A stretch of DNA of 64,000 nt, taken from assembly GCA_900314645.1 (NCBI GenBank), contig OMWB01000003.1:1-64000 (forward strand). The letters run 5' to 3'. The notes beneath the pieces were generated by a model. The model was not told where the DNA came from. It was given only the letters and a program-made list of their open reading frames with translations, and ran no database searches. Positions 29,200 through 39,122 of this stretch are shown piece by piece. Position numbers and translations under genes: made by a program. The stretch's first letter is position 1, and each line of letters opens with the position of its first letter. Source of the stretch: an uncultured Actinomycetes bacterium. Its GTDB lineage: Bacteria; Actinomycetota; Coriobacteriia; Coriobacteriales; Atopobiaceae.

Positions 29200-30099
29200 C
29201 TAGTTGGCAGCCGGTTGTTGCGTGATGACACGGGCCATAAGCTCATCCATGATTGCCTTCTCATTCCAACCAAGCCCCGTGAGGGCGTCCTGAATCTTGT
29301 CGCGAAGTTCGGTGTCATCCTTGCGGGTGGCAATGCAGACGTTGACCATCTCGTCATCACCGATGAAGGTGTCATCTTTTGCCAGCGTGATGATGATCAG
29401 ATCAGGGTTGGTAAGCAGCGCTGACTGGGCAGTCGGTAGGTCTACGATGCAGACATCGGCCACGCCGTTGGTGACCGCCATAAAGCATTCCGAGGTGGTC
29501 TCGTAGTTGCTTCCGGTGTCTGCCCCCTCGATCTGGTCGAGCAGGGGGATCCACCCTGTTCCCAGCTGCGTCGTGACCTTGCAGCCTGTCCCTGCAAGGT
29601 CGGAGAGGCCCTTCACGCTTGCGTAGGGACCATCCTTCCTCACCACGATGCAGTTGTCGCGGTAGTAGTAGGGGTCGGTGAACGCATAGGCCATCTCACG
29701 CTCTGCGGTACGTCCCATGCCTGCGATGATGCAGTCGTAGTCACCCGAGTCCATGGAGATTCCGATGGAGGACCACTCCACCTTGTGAATCTCTAGTCCC
29801 ATGCCAAGCTCCTCGGCAATCATCTGGGCTACTGCGACGTCGTAGCCGTACGCATAGTAGTCAGACCCGTAGATCGGCACGGCCTTGCTTCCGTCAGGCG
29901 TGGTTGGCGCGTCCTGCGTCCAGTTAAACGGTGCGTATGCGCACTCCATGCCTACGCGCAGGGTGTTAGCCGAAGCCTCTGCCACAAGGGGCTCTCCTTG
30001 AGTGGAGCCACCATCCGACTGACCGCAGCCACCCAATACGCTCACGACCGGAAGCGTCGCGCCGGCCAGGGCAAGCCTGAGAAAGTCTCTTCTGTCCAT
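29200..30099 (-). CDS. amino-acid ABC transporter substrate-binding lipoprotein
   Basis: A 299-residue periplasmic-binding-type protein (SBP_bac_3). The N-terminus has a twin-arginine-like RRDFLRLALAG followed by the lipobox LGGC (C25), so it may be exported folded and then lipid-anchored. The mature part begins NTLRVGMECAYAPFNW, typical of polar amino-acid binders, and contains GMGRTAEREMAYAFTDPYY. It is the promoter-proximal gene of the importer operon, and a 12-bp palindrome lies 63 bp upstream. Confidence 0.94.
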   Translation of the reverse strand: MDRRDFLRLALAGATLPVVSVLGGCGQSDGGSTQGEPLVAEASANTLRVGMECAYAPFNWTQDAPTTPDGSKAVPIYGSDYYAYGYDVAVAQMIAEELGMGLEIHKVEWSSIGISMDSGDYDCIIAGMGRTAEREMAYAFTDPYYYRDNCIVVRKDGPYASVKGLSDLAGTGCKVTTQLGTGWIPLLDQIEGADTGSNYETTSECFMAVTNGVADVCIVDLPTAQSALLTNPDLIIITLAKDDTFIGDDEMVNVCIATRKDDTELRDKIQDALTGLGWNEKAIMDELMARVITQQPAAN

Positions 30100-30161
30100 G
30101 TCTCTCCTTTCGTCGTTTGCACGCTTGTGACGAAAGGCATGGTCAAGGATTGCCGTTTCGG

Positions 30162-30173
30162 CGCCATATGGCG
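30162..30173. promoter_or_regulatory. 12-bp palindrome upstream of the ABC importer
   Basis: CGCCATATGGCG is a perfect dyad 63-74 bp before the binding-protein start. The half-sites (GCGCCA/TGGCG) resemble the TGCGCCA...TGGCGCA dyad at 35500-35517 before glnA, hinting at one shared nitrogen or amino-acid regulator. Both are short and the spacers differ. Confidence 0.35.
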
Positions 30174-30300
30174 TTTGTTGCGGAGAAACGTTTTGTGGGT
30201 TACGTTTGGTTACCAGCGGTATTTCTTCCCACGGGCGAGTTTGTTGAGGGAAGGTAACGAGACCTTTTCCAGCGGGGACATCGTTTGGGCGGAGAGGTCC

Positions 30301-31719
30301 TCAGCTTGCCAACACCTCAGAGAGGCGTTGCTCGAAGCGGTCCTTGCCTTGCGATGTGTGAATGTCCGTGGGGTAGTTGCCACTGAAGCATGCGTCACAG
30401 TATCCGTTTCCGCACGTCAAATGTCCTAGCGCCTCCAAGGGCAGGTAGCCAAGGCTGTCGGCGCCAATGACGGCTGCAATCTCGGTCACGCTGTGTCTGC
30501 AGGCAATCAGGTGCTCTTCCGAGTCTATGTCAGTGCCGTAGAAGCAGGGATGCAGAAACGGTGGGGCGGAAATTCGCATGTGGACCTCGCGTGCGCCGGC
30601 ATCGCGAAGCAACTGAACGACTCTCCTGCTGGTGGTGCCTCGCACGATCGAGTCGTCCACCAACACGATGCGCTTGCCGGCAACCGCCGCCTCAATGGCG
30701 GCGAGCTTCATTCTGACTTGGCCCTGTCTGCCTGTTGGGGCAATGAAGGTGCGGCCGATGTACTTGTTCTTGATGAGCCCTATCCCGTAAGGAATGCCAG
30801 ATTCGCGGCTGAAGCCGAGCGCTGCGTCAAGTCCAGAGTCCGGTGCTCCGATGACGACATCCGCATCAACTGGGTGGGTGCGTGCCAGAACCTTGCCTGC
30901 GGCGATGCGCGACGCATGGACCGAGACGCTGTCAATCACCGAATCGGGCCGTGCGAAATAGATGTACTCGAACACGCAGAGACGCTTGGATGCCCGTCCG
31001 CAATGCTCCCTGCGAGAGGTGATGCCGTCTTTGCTGAACACGATGATTTCGCCAGGATCGACATCGCGGACAAACGTTGCTCCCAACGCTCGGAGGGCGC
31101 AGCTTTCTGAGGCAATAACGTATATGCCGTCGGAGGTCTTGCCATAGCAGAGCGGCCTGAAACCATGGGAGTCCCGCGCGCAGATGAGCTTTCGCGGAGA
31201 CATGAGAACAAGCGAATATGCACCCTCCAACGTGTCCATGGCCTTGCTGAGCGCCTCTTCGATGGAGAGGGCAGAGAGACGTTCCCGCGTTACGACATAG
31301 GCGATGGTCTCGGTGTCACTCGAGCTGTGAAAAATGGCGCCTGACAGCTCAAGCGCTATTCTCAGCTCTGTCGCATTCGACAGGTTGCCGTTATGGGCAA
31401 GCGCCATGCGACCCTTTAGGTGATTGACCTCTATGGGTTGACAGTTGGCGCGACTGTTGGAACCCGTCGTCCCATACCGCACGTGCGCGACCGCCATCGT
31501 CGCGGTGGGAATAGACTCCAGCTCTCGTCCTCCAAACACCTCGCTGACAAGCCCCAAATCTTTGTGCGAGAGAAACACTCCGTCATCATTCACCACGATG
31601 CCGCAGCTTTCCTGCCCACGATGCTGGAGCGCCTGAAGGCCGATGCGGCAAAGGGCCGCCACATCCATCGGTCGAGGCGCAAAGATGCCAAAGACCCCGC
31701 ATTCCTCATGGATGTCCAC
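30301..31719 (-). CDS. purF: amidophosphoribosyltransferase PurF
   Basis: Starts purine synthesis by converting PRPP and glutamine to 5-phosphoribosylamine. The 472-residue protein has the N-terminal nucleophile glutaminase domain (catalytic Cys in HEECGVFGIF, residue 7, exposed after a short propeptide is removed) and a C-terminal phosphoribosyltransferase domain with the PRPP loop VLVDDSIVRGTTSRR. The start is GTG at 31719, inside GGGGAGTAACCAGTG, 3 bp after the asnB stop, so translation of asnB and purF is probably coupled. Confidence 0.97.
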   Translation of the reverse strand: MDIHEECGVFGIFAPRPMDVAALCRIGLQALQHRGQESCGIVVNDDGVFLSHKDLGLVSEVFGGRELESIPTATMAVAHVRYGTTGSNSRANCQPIEVNHLKGRMALAHNGNLSNATELRIALELSGAIFHSSSDTETIAYVVTRERLSALSIEEALSKAMDTLEGAYSLVLMSPRKLICARDSHGFRPLCYGKTSDGIYVIASESCALRALGATFVRDVDPGEIIVFSKDGITSRREHCGRASKRLCVFEYIYFARPDSVIDSVSVHASRIAAGKVLARTHPVDADVVIGAPDSGLDAALGFSRESGIPYGIGLIKNKYIGRTFIAPTGRQGQVRMKLAAIEAAVAGKRIVLVDDSIVRGTTSRRVVQLLRDAGAREVHMRISAPPFLHPCFYGTDIDSEEHLIACRHSVTEIAAVIGADSLGYLPLEALGHLTCGNGYCDACFSGNYPTDIHTSQGKDRFEQRLSEVLAS

Positions 31720-31722
31720 TGG

Positions 31723-33306
31723 TTACTCCCCGCTCTTGCCATAGTTTGCCAGTACGCGGGCAGACGGATCGTTCACGTCGCAACCCTCCCACGTTCGGTT
31801 GGGCATCCAGAAGTCGGCAACCATCTGCGCCTGCCCGGGGTAGTGCCTCTCAAAGAGCTCGCGATAGAGGAGCGACTCCTTGGTGAAGGGCTGGGCAAAC
31901 GGGTAAGCCTGGCGCCGCTCTTCAAACTCTTCGTCCGTGTAGCGCTGCTCGGCATAGTCCTTGAGGTAGTCCACCATCGAGTGGCCCACCGCGTCAGAGA
32001 AGGCTGCCTTCTCGCGCCAGAGGATGTCGTCGGGCAGAAGCCCCGTACCCTCGAAGGCGTGGCGAAGCAGGTACTTACCCTTGCCATAGGTGTTGAGCTT
32101 GAGACGCGGATCAAGCGCCATCACGTAGCGCACAAAGTCAAGGTCGCCAAAGGGCACGCGTGCCTCCAAGGAGTTGACTGAGATGCAGCGGTCGGCGCGC
32201 AGGACGTCGTACATGTGGAGCTCGCGCAGCCGCTTCTCCGCTTCCTGTTGGAAGGCTTCGGCTGAAGGCGCGAAGTCCGTGTACTTGTAGCCAAAGAGCT
32301 CGTCGGAAATCTCTCCCGTGAGCAGGACCCTGATGTCAGTTTGCTCGTGGATGTACTTGCAGACGAGGTACATACCCATGCTCGCGCGGATGGTGGTGAT
32401 GTCGTAGGTGCCGAGCAGCGCAATGACGTCCTCTAGGGAACCGATGACCTCTTCGGGCGTCATGGTCACCTCGGTGTGGTGGCTTCCGATGAAGGCGGCC
32501 GTCTCACGTGCGTACTTGAGGTCGATAGGGTCTTCCTCCATGCCGATGGCGAAGGTCTCGATGGGGTGGTCGAGCTCCCGCGCGGCGATGGCGCAGACGA
32601 GCGAGGAGTCGAGCCCACCCGATAGCAGAAAGCCTACCTTGGCGTCAGACACCAGGCGCTTGCGGACGCCCCCTACGAGCTTCTCGCGGATGGTGGCGCA
32701 AGCGGTCTCGAGACTGTCATGACAAACCGTCTCCACCGCCGCGATGTCGCAATAGCGGACGAAGCGTCCGTCTTTCCAATAATGACCAGGTGGGAAGGGG
32801 AGGATAGTGTGGACGAGCCCCGCGAGGTTCTTAGCCTCGCTTGCAAAGACGATGTGGCCGCGAGGGTCAAAGCCATAGTAGAGCGGCCTGATGCCAATGG
32901 GGTCACGTGCCGCGATAAAGCTCTCGCTCGGTGCGTCATAGATGATGCAGGCAAACTCGGCGTCGAGCATGGCAAAAAGGTCCGTGCCGTGCTCTCGCCA
33001 CAGCGGCAGCAGGATTTCGCAGTCACTGTCGCTTTGGAAGACGTAGCCCTTCGCGCGAAGATCGTCGCGCATGCTCTCAAAGCCATACAGCTCCCCGTTG
33101 CATACCGCATAGCTTCCGCCCAGCTCAAACGGCTGCATGCCTGACGCGGTGAGGCCCATGATGGAGAGCCGGTGGAAGCCCAGCAAGCCATGACCCGTAT
33201 CAACGATTCGCGAGCAGTCTGGGCCACGAGAGACCGTTCGCTCAAAACCTTCCATGAAGACGCTGAGATCCACATCAGCGCCAGAGTAACCCATGATGGA
33301 GCACAT
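31723..33306 (-). CDS. asnB: asparagine synthase (glutamine-hydrolysing) AsnB
   Basis: A 527-residue class-B asparagine synthetase: N-terminal glutaminase domain with Cys2 (MCSIMGYSG) and a C-terminal synthetase domain with the PP-loop motif LLSGGLDSSLV near 245. It makes asparagine from aspartate, glutamine and ATP. GAGGAGGAAGG precedes the ATG. It shares an operon with purF, so two glutamine-consuming enzymes are expressed together, downstream of the glutamine synthetase gene. Confidence 0.96.
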   Translation of the reverse strand: MCSIMGYSGADVDLSVFMEGFERTVSRGPDCSRIVDTGHGLLGFHRLSIMGLTASGMQPFELGGSYAVCNGELYGFESMRDDLRAKGYVFQSDSDCEILLPLWREHGTDLFAMLDAEFACIIYDAPSESFIAARDPIGIRPLYYGFDPRGHIVFASEAKNLAGLVHTILPFPPGHYWKDGRFVRYCDIAAVETVCHDSLETACATIREKLVGGVRKRLVSDAKVGFLLSGGLDSSLVCAIAARELDHPIETFAIGMEEDPIDLKYARETAAFIGSHHTEVTMTPEEVIGSLEDVIALLGTYDITTIRASMGMYLVCKYIHEQTDIRVLLTGEISDELFGYKYTDFAPSAEAFQQEAEKRLRELHMYDVLRADRCISVNSLEARVPFGDLDFVRYVMALDPRLKLNTYGKGKYLLRHAFEGTGLLPDDILWREKAAFSDAVGHSMVDYLKDYAEQRYTDEEFEERRQAYPFAQPFTKESLLYRELFERHYPGQAQMVADFWMPNRTWEGCDVNDPSARVLANYGKSGE

Positions 33307-33331
33307 GCCAGCTGCCCTTCCTCCTCTTCAA

Positions 33332-33375
33332 CGCGCAGGGCGGGCGCAACGTTTCCGCTGCGCCCGTCCTGCGCG
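33332..33375 (-). terminator. hairpin between glnA and asnB
   Basis: CGCGCAGGGCGGGCGCA (33332-33348) pairs with TGCGCCCGTCCTGCGCG (33359-33375) with one G-T pair and a 10-nt loop. On the minus strand it lies just after the glnA stop, before asnB. There is no long T-run, so it may only attenuate read-through. Confidence 0.6.
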
Positions 33376-33384
33376 CGGATTGTC

Positions 33385-35475
33385 TTACACGTAGAAGAGC
33401 ATCTGGTTATAGCTGGGGACGGGCCACCAGTCCTCGCCGCAGAGGCGCTCCATGGCGTCAACTGCAGCACGCAGAGCATCCATGGCCGGAATGACCTCGT
33501 CACGACAGAGCGCGCAGCACTCGGTGGGATTGGCCTTGGAGGCGGCGCGGGTGGCCAGCTCCTCAAGCTTTGCCGTGAGATCGTATACCTCATCAATGCC
33601 TGCGGTGATCTTCTCCACGACGTCCTTCTCGGCTTTGCCCGCTATGCCAAGTCCGGCCTTTGTGGCGACGGTCTCTGCCAGGTCTCCCGAGTAGCTCATG
33701 AGTGCGGGCAGGTACATGTGACGTGCCATGTACGACATGGTGTTGGCCTCGATGTTGATGAGCTTGGCATACTGCTCAGACTTCGCGATATAACGCGCGT
33801 GCAGTTCCGCCTCGTTCAGCACGCCGTACTTCTCGAAGAGCGCGATGTTATCGGGATCCATGAGGGCGCCGAGGGCGTCGGGCGTGGTCTTGAGGTTGGG
33901 TAGGCCGCGCCGCAGGGCCTCCTCCTCCCAGTCGGAGGAGTAGCCGTTGCCGTCGAAGATGATGCGCTGGTGGTCGCGGAAGGTGTGGCGCACGAAGCGC
34001 ATGGCCACGATGGTGAAGGGTTCGTCAGAGCGTGCGGCCACGTAGTCGCAGAAGCGCTCGCACTGCTCGGCAACGGCTGTGTTGAGCACCACGTTGGGAT
34101 CGGACAGGTTCTGCTGGCTTCCGCACATGCGGAACTCGAACTTGTTGCCCGTGAAGGCAAACGGCGAGGTGCGGTTGCGGTCGGTGTTGTCACGAAGAAC
34201 CGCAGGTAGCTGAGGGATACCCAGGTCGATGAGTTCGCGCTCTGCGACGTCGGCATGCTCCTTGTGGATGAGCGCCTCGACGACGGGGGAGAGGTTGTCC
34301 CCCAGGAAGATGGAGACGATGGCTGGTGGTGCCTCGTTTGCGCCCAGACGGTGGTCGTTTCCGGCCGAGGCAACGGACATGCGCATGAGGTCCGCGTGCT
34401 CGTCGACGGCTGCCACCAGGCAGGCGAGGAACACCAAGAACTGCAGGTTGTGCTCAGGGTCAGGGCCAGGCTCAAGGAGGTTGCGGTCATCGGCGCTAAT
34501 GGACCAGTTGTTGTGCTTGCCGGATCCGTTGACGTACTCGAAGGGCTTCTCGTGCTGCAGGCAGACGAGGCCGTGATGGCTGGCCAGCAGGCGCATCTTC
34601 TCCATGGTGAGGAGGTTGTCATCCACGGCTGTGGAGCCCTTCTCAAAGACGGGTGCAAGCTCGTGCTGGCACGGAGCGACCTCGTTGTGCTTGGTCTTTG
34701 CGGGGATGCCCAGCTTCCACAGCTCGTCGTCGAGTTCCTTCATGAACTCACTGACGGTGGGACGGATGGCGCCGAAGTAGTGCTCCTCCAGCTCCTGGCC
34801 CTTTGCCGGTGCGCAGCCAAACAGGGTACGTCCCGTCAGGATGAGGTCAGGACGGGCCTTGTAGTCCTCTTCCCGGATCAAGAAGTACTCCTGCTCGGGT
34901 CCGACGGTGGTGAAGACACGCTTTGGTTTGCGACCAAACAGGGCGAGCACGCGCTTGGCCTGTACCTCAAGGGCGTTCTGCGAGCGTAGCAGCGGTGTCT
35001 TCTTGTCGAGTGCCTCACCGGTGTAGGAGATGAACGCGGTGGGAATGCAGAGCACCTCGTCCTTGATGAAGGCGGGGCTCATGGGATCCCACACGGTGTA
35101 TCCGCGGGCTTCGAAGGTGGCCCGGAGGCCTCCCGAGGGGAACGAGGAGGCATCCGGCTCACCCTGAACCAGTTCCTTGCCGCTGAATGCCATGAGAATC
35201 GAACCATCTGAGCGCGGCGTCAGGAAGCCGTCGTGCTTCTCCGAGGTGATGCCGGTCAGCGGCTGGAACCAGTGCGTGAAGTGCGTGGCACCCTTCTCAA
35301 GCGCCCACTCCTTCATGGCGTGGGCCACCTCGTTGGCGATGTCGAGGTCAAGCGGTGCGCCGTCATCAATGACCTGCTTAAGCTGCTTGTACGTGGGCCT
35401 CGAGAGGCGCTCTTGCATATCGGCGTCGGTGAAGAGCAGTTCCCCCCACTCCGCGGTGACCTTATCTAGGGCCAT
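33385..35475 (-). CDS. glnA: type III glutamine synthetase
   Basis: A 696-residue GSIII, about 1.5 times the length of the classical GSI enzyme. The features are the GSIII N-terminal domain, GPEQEYFLI (metal and glutamate binding), [30 protein letters not shown], and a C-terminal helical extension. It makes glutamine from glutamate, ammonia and ATP as a dodecamer. It has no GSI adenylylation site, so control is probably transcriptional or by small proteins. A dyad TGCGCCA-TCAT-TGGCGCA lies 25-42 bp before the start. No GSI gene is in the window. Confidence 0.95.
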   Translation of the reverse strand: MALDKVTAEWGELLFTDADMQERLSRPTYKQLKQVIDDGAPLDLDIANEVAHAMKEWALEKGATHFTHWFQPLTGITSEKHDGFLTPRSDGSILMAFSGKELVQGEPDASSFPSGGLRATFEARGYTVWDPMSPAFIKDEVLCIPTAFISYTGEALDKKTPLLRSQNALEVQAKRVLALFGRKPKRVFTTVGPEQEYFLIREEDYKARPDLILTGRTLFGCAPAKGQELEEHYFGAIRPTVSEFMKELDDELWKLGIPAKTKHNEVAPCQHELAPVFEKGSTAVDDNLLTMEKMRLLASHHGLVCLQHEKPFEYVNGSGKHNNWSISADDRNLLEPGPDPEHNLQFLVFLACLVAAVDEHADLMRMSVASAGNDHRLGANEAPPAIVSIFLGDNLSPVVEALIHKEHADVAERELIDLGIPQLPAVLRDNTDRNRTSPFAFTGNKFEFRMCGSQQNLSDPNVVLNTAVAEQCERFCDYVAARSDEPFTIVAMRFVRHTFRDHQRIIFDGNGYSSDWEEEALRRGLPNLKTTPDALGALMDPDNIALFEKYGVLNEAELHARYIAKSEQYAKLINIEANTMSYMARHMYLPALMSYSGDLAETVATKAGLGIAGKAEKDVVEKITAGIDEVYDLTAKLEELATRAASKANPTECCALCRDEVIPAMDALRAAVDAMERLCGEDWWPVPSYNQMLFYV

Positions 35476-35499
35476 GGCCGTTCTCCCTTCTTACGTTCG

Positions 35500-35517
35500 T
35501 GCGCCATCATTGGCGCA
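35500..35517. promoter_or_regulatory. dyad upstream of glutamine synthetase
   Basis: TGCGCCA and TGGCGCA flank TCAT, a perfect 7-bp dyad 25-42 bp before the glnA start on the minus strand. It could be a repressor site or part of the leader RNA. The half-site resembles the one before the ABC importer (30162-30173). Confidence 0.35.
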
Positions 35518-35649
35518 ACATTTGACAGTAGAGAGCCTACCTGCGGTTTATTTCCCTGAAGTGAGAGGTCGTGCCGTGCTTGGCGGCAAACGTGTTAAGG
35601 CAAGATTGCGCCACCGTAGCATCTGGATTTCGGCGCTCGCAGGTCGTGC

Positions 35650-36834
35650 TCAGGAGAATAGCGCGATCAGCCTGCGTGCCGCCTCTTGCGTGTCCACGCG
35701 GCCCCCGAAGGTGGAGAAGCGGAAGTATCCCTCACCGCATGCGCCAAAACCTTCGCCAGGCGTTCCCACGATCTGCGCCTCATTCAGCAGATAGTCAAAG
35801 AAATCCCAGCTACGCATGCCGCCAGGGCACTCAAGCCAAACGTACGGAGCATTTCTCCCGCCGCAGTACCAGATGCCTGCGCGGTCGAGTGCCTGCATGA
35901 GGATGCGCGCGTTCTCCTTGTAGTAGCTCAGGTTCTCCTGTATCTGGCGTTGGCCCTCTGGCGTAAAGACTGCCGCGCCGCCACGTTGGATGACGTATGA
36001 GACGCCATTGGTCTTGGTCGTGCGATTTCGTACCCACATGTCATTGAGGCTCATGCTCGCACGTACGAGCGCCTTGGGTACTACCGTGTAGCCAAGCCGC
36101 GTGCCTGTGAAGCCGGCGGTCTTAGAAAGCGAGCAGATCTCGATGGCGCAGGTTTTCGCTCCCTCGATCTCCATGATGGAGTGGGGGAGATCAGAATCTT
36201 CAATAAATGCCTCATAGGCGGCATCAAACAGAATCACGGAGCCATGCTCGTTGGCAAAGTCCACCCAGCGTTGAAGCTGCGCACGGCTAAAGGTTGCGCC
36301 CGTGGGGTTGTTGGGCGAACAAAGGTATATGAGGTCTGCTCGTGCCTCTTCGCTCGGTTCGGGAAGAAAGCCGTCACTTTTGTTTGACGGCAGGTGGACT
36401 ATGCTGCGGCCCGCCATGACGTTGGCGTCTACGTAGGCGGGGTAGGCGGGCTCGATGACGAGCGCGGAGCTCGAGCGGTCAAACAAATCGAGGATGTCGC
36501 CCAGCTCGTCGCTTGCTCCGCTTGAGACAAAAACCTCGTCTGGGAGGAGCTCGACACCGCGTGCGTGGTAGTGCGCGGCAATTGCCTCACGGAGGAAAGG
36601 CGCCCCACACTCTGGAAGATAGCCTTGAAAGCGGTCCTTGGTTGCTTGGTCATCCACCGCTTGGTGCAGGGCCTCGATGACAACGTCGCACAACGGAAGG
36701 GACACATCGCCAATGCCCATGCGTAGAAGGTGCGCGTCTGGGTGGTGAGCCTGATAGTCGCTTACCTTCTGAGCGATACGCGCGAAGAGATACGAGTCCT
36801 TGAGCTCGGCATAGTGACGATTGGGAGTGATCAC
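35650..36834 (-). CDS. dapL: LL-diaminopimelate aminotransferase DapL
   Basis: Converts tetrahydrodipicolinate directly to LL-diaminopimelate with glutamate, skipping the acylated intermediates of the DapC/D/E route. The 394-residue class-I PLP enzyme has GIGDVSLPLCDVVIEAL and the PLP lysine in SLSKTAGFTGTRLGY. It starts with GTG and overlaps the dapF stop by 4 bp (GTGA), so the two steps of the lysine/peptidoglycan pathway are translationally coupled. It is the last gene of the gltB-gltD-dapF-dapL series, which supplies its glutamate donor. Confidence 0.95.
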   Translation of the reverse strand: MITPNRHYAELKDSYLFARIAQKVSDYQAHHPDAHLLRMGIGDVSLPLCDVVIEALHQAVDDQATKDRFQGYLPECGAPFLREAIAAHYHARGVELLPDEVFVSSGASDELGDILDLFDRSSSALVIEPAYPAYVDANVMAGRSIVHLPSNKSDGFLPEPSEEARADLIYLCSPNNPTGATFSRAQLQRWVDFANEHGSVILFDAAYEAFIEDSDLPHSIMEIEGAKTCAIEICSLSKTAGFTGTRLGYTVVPKALVRASMSLNDMWVRNRTTKTNGVSYVIQRGGAAVFTPEGQRQIQENLSYYKENARILMQALDRAGIWYCGGRNAPYVWLECPGGMRSWDFFDYLLNEAQIVGTPGEGFGACGEGYFRFSTFGGRVDTQEAARRLIALFS

Positions 36835-37640
36835 AGGGCAACCTCGCCTTCGTAAACGGTGCTGGCGGGACCGGTCATAAGTACCTCTCCGTTTGCTTGG
36901 ACGGTTATCTGCAGCGCCCCGCCATCAAGCTGTACGGTGATGGGCTCATCTTTGGGGCAGAATCCCTTGCTGACAGCCGCGGCAACCGATGCGCAGGCGC
37001 CGGTACCGCAAGCCAACGTGATGCCGCTCCCGCGCTCCCATACGCGCATACGAAGCTCATGCGATGAAAGTACCTGAACGAACTCGGCATTAACGCCACC
37101 GGGGAAGGACTCGTGGTGCTCGATGCGTGGTCCGAGGGTGGCAAGGGGAACCGCTTCAGCGTCTGACACGAAGAACACCGCGTGGGGGTTACCCACGTTG
37201 ATCGGCGTGCAGACAAGCATGGAGTCCTCGCCGCAAGACTCAATCTGCACGGGCAACTCGTCGCTTACGACTACGTGACCCATGCTTACGGTTGCTCCAC
37301 ACGCATTGCCGTCCTCTATCTGCAGTACGAGGTGCTTGATGCCCGAGAGTGTGTCGATATCGATTGAGGTCTTGTCGGTCAACCCCTTGTCATAGACGTA
37401 TTTTCCCACGCAGCGAATGCCGTTTCCGCACATCCGGGCCTCACTGCCGTCGGCGTTGAAGATGCGCATCGTGAAGTCCGCGGCTGGTGACGCGGCGGGC
37501 GTGATGAAGATCATGCCGTCTGATCCTGCACCAAAGTGACGATCGGACAAGCGTATCGAAAGGTTTGCGACATCGCTGGGGACCTCTCCATATACGTAGA
37601 GGTAGTCGTTGCCCAAGCCGTGCATCTTGGTGAAGTGCAT
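36831..37640 (-). CDS. dapF: diaminopimelate epimerase DapF
   Basis: Epimerises LL-diaminopimelate to the meso form used for lysine and peptidoglycan. The 269-residue protein has the two catalytic cysteines C71 (RMCGNGIRC) and C211 (LACGTGACAS) and starts MHFTKMHGLGNDYLYV. GGGAGG precedes ATG 37640; the longer frame upstream overlaps gltD and has no homology. It lies 14 bp after gltD and overlaps dapL by 4 bp. Confidence 0.96.
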   Translation of the reverse strand: MHFTKMHGLGNDYLYVYGEVPSDVANLSIRLSDRHFGAGSDGMIFITPAASPAADFTMRIFNADGSEARMCGNGIRCVGKYVYDKGLTDKTSIDIDTLSGIKHLVLQIEDGNACGATVSMGHVVVSDELPVQIESCGEDSMLVCTPINVGNPHAVFFVSDAEAVPLATLGPRIEHHESFPGGVNAEFVQVLSSHELRMRVWERGSGITLACGTGACASVAAAVSKGFCPKDEPITVQLDGGALQITVQANGEVLMTGPASTVYEGEVAL

Positions 37641-37654
37641 GTGAGGAGCCTCCC

Positions 37655-39118
37655 TTACAGGCCAATCGTCTGGGCCAGCTCTGTGGCGCACGCGATTCCG
37701 TCAGCGATGGCGTTTACCACGAGTGACGAGCCCGTGCGGCAGTCTCCCGCAACAAAGACGGGGGTGGAGCCCTGTGAGACAGCGGCGTGCGAGCCGCCCT
37801 TCGTCAGGGGTAGGCCGCGGATATCGTCTGCGCGCGTTACGCCAAACGCCTCGAACACCTGGCCTTCAGGGCCTAGGAATCCCATTGCCAGCAGCACGAG
37901 CTGCGCCGGAATGACTCGCTCCGTCTCCGCAAGACGCTCGGGCTTGCCAGAAGACCAGTCAAGCGACACAACGCGCAGCCCGCTGACGCGTCCCTCGTCG
38001 TGCAGCACTTCCAACGTATCGACCCCCCACTGCCGCGGGTCGTGTCCTTGTAAGGCCGCAGCCTCGAGCTGGCCATAGTCATCCTTGCGCACCTTGGGCC
38101 ATTGTGGCCAGATGTCGCCCTTCATACGAGATGCGGGCGGCTCGGGAAGGAACTCTAGCTGTGTCACGCTACGCGCCTCTTGCCGCAACGCCGTTGCTAC
38201 GCAATCGGTGCCAGTATCTCCTCCACCAATCACCACGACGTCAAGGCCCGCAGCACTGACCTGCGGTTCATTGTCAGCGAGGAGCGCCTTTGTCGCAGAA
38301 GTGAGATAGTCGACGGCCAAGATAACGCCAGAAGCCTCCGAGCCTGGCACGTTCAGCCGCCGTGCGTTGCGGGCACCAGTAGCGATGACGACGGCATCAT
38401 GGGTGGAGACGAGTTGGTGCGCTACAGCGGGATCAGTCACGTCGGTACTGCAGAGCACGTTGATTCCGCTAGCCGACATCAATGACGTGCGTCGCTCCAC
38501 AACCTCCTTGGGCAGCTTCATGTTAGGAATGCCGTACATGAGTAGGCCACCCGCGCGGTCATCACGTTCCACCAAAGTTACCTGGGCACCGTGTCTCGCA
38601 AGCTCCCAGGCGCTGGCAAGGCCGGCAGGTCCCGATCCGATGACGGCAACTATTGGCGCGTCTTTTGATGGCGTCTCAAGGCTGAGCGTACCGAGGCCTT
38701 GCGCCCACGCATGGTCGGAGATGGCTCGCTCGTTGTCCCTGATGGTGGTTGCTCCATCATGCAGGCCCAAATTGCATGCCGCTTCGCAGAGCGCGGGGCA
38801 CACCCTGCCCGTGAACTCAGGGAACGGATTGGTAAGCGCGAGCCGTTCTGCGGCTTCGTCCCATAGCCCGCGGTATACGAGGTCATTCCATTCAGGTATG
38901 AGGTTATGGAGCGGGCAGCCCGATGGGCGGGCGCCCCCAAAGCTTGCCCCCACCTGGCAAAAGGCGACGCCACAGTACATGCAGCGGCTTGCCTGCGCCT
39001 GTTGCGCTTCGGCAGTTAGTGGCAGCGCCAGCTCGTGGTAATCATGCACAGCCTCGCTTGGCGCACGCGTGGCATGTTCCTGTCGGCTGACCGTGAGGTA
39101 GGCTCCTGGCTTTCCCAT
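37655..39118 (-). CDS. gltD: glutamate synthase small subunit GltD
   Basis: The NAD(P)H-oxidising beta subunit of glutamate synthase. At 487 residues it has an N-terminal region with Fe-S cysteines (CMYCGVAFCQ...GCPLHNLIPEWNDLVYRG and CPALCEAACNLG), FAD binding at VIGSGPAGLASAWELARHG, and NAD(P)H binding at VVIGGGDTGTDCVATALR. It passes electrons to GltB to make two glutamates from glutamine and 2-oxoglutarate. Only 4 bp separate it from gltB. Confidence 0.96.
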   Translation of the reverse strand: MGKPGAYLTVSRQEHATRAPSEAVHDYHELALPLTAEAQQAQASRCMYCGVAFCQVGASFGGARPSGCPLHNLIPEWNDLVYRGLWDEAAERLALTNPFPEFTGRVCPALCEAACNLGLHDGATTIRDNERAISDHAWAQGLGTLSLETPSKDAPIVAVIGSGPAGLASAWELARHGAQVTLVERDDRAGGLLMYGIPNMKLPKEVVERRTSLMSASGINVLCSTDVTDPAVAHQLVSTHDAVVIATGARNARRLNVPGSEASGVILAVDYLTSATKALLADNEPQVSAAGLDVVVIGGGDTGTDCVATALRQEARSVTQLEFLPEPPASRMKGDIWPQWPKVRKDDYGQLEAAALQGHDPRQWGVDTLEVLHDEGRVSGLRVVSLDWSSGKPERLAETERVIPAQLVLLAMGFLGPEGQVFEAFGVTRADDIRGLPLTKGGSHAAVSQGSTPVFVAGDCRTGSSLVVNAIADGIACATELAQTIGL

Positions 39119-39122
39119 GGTC

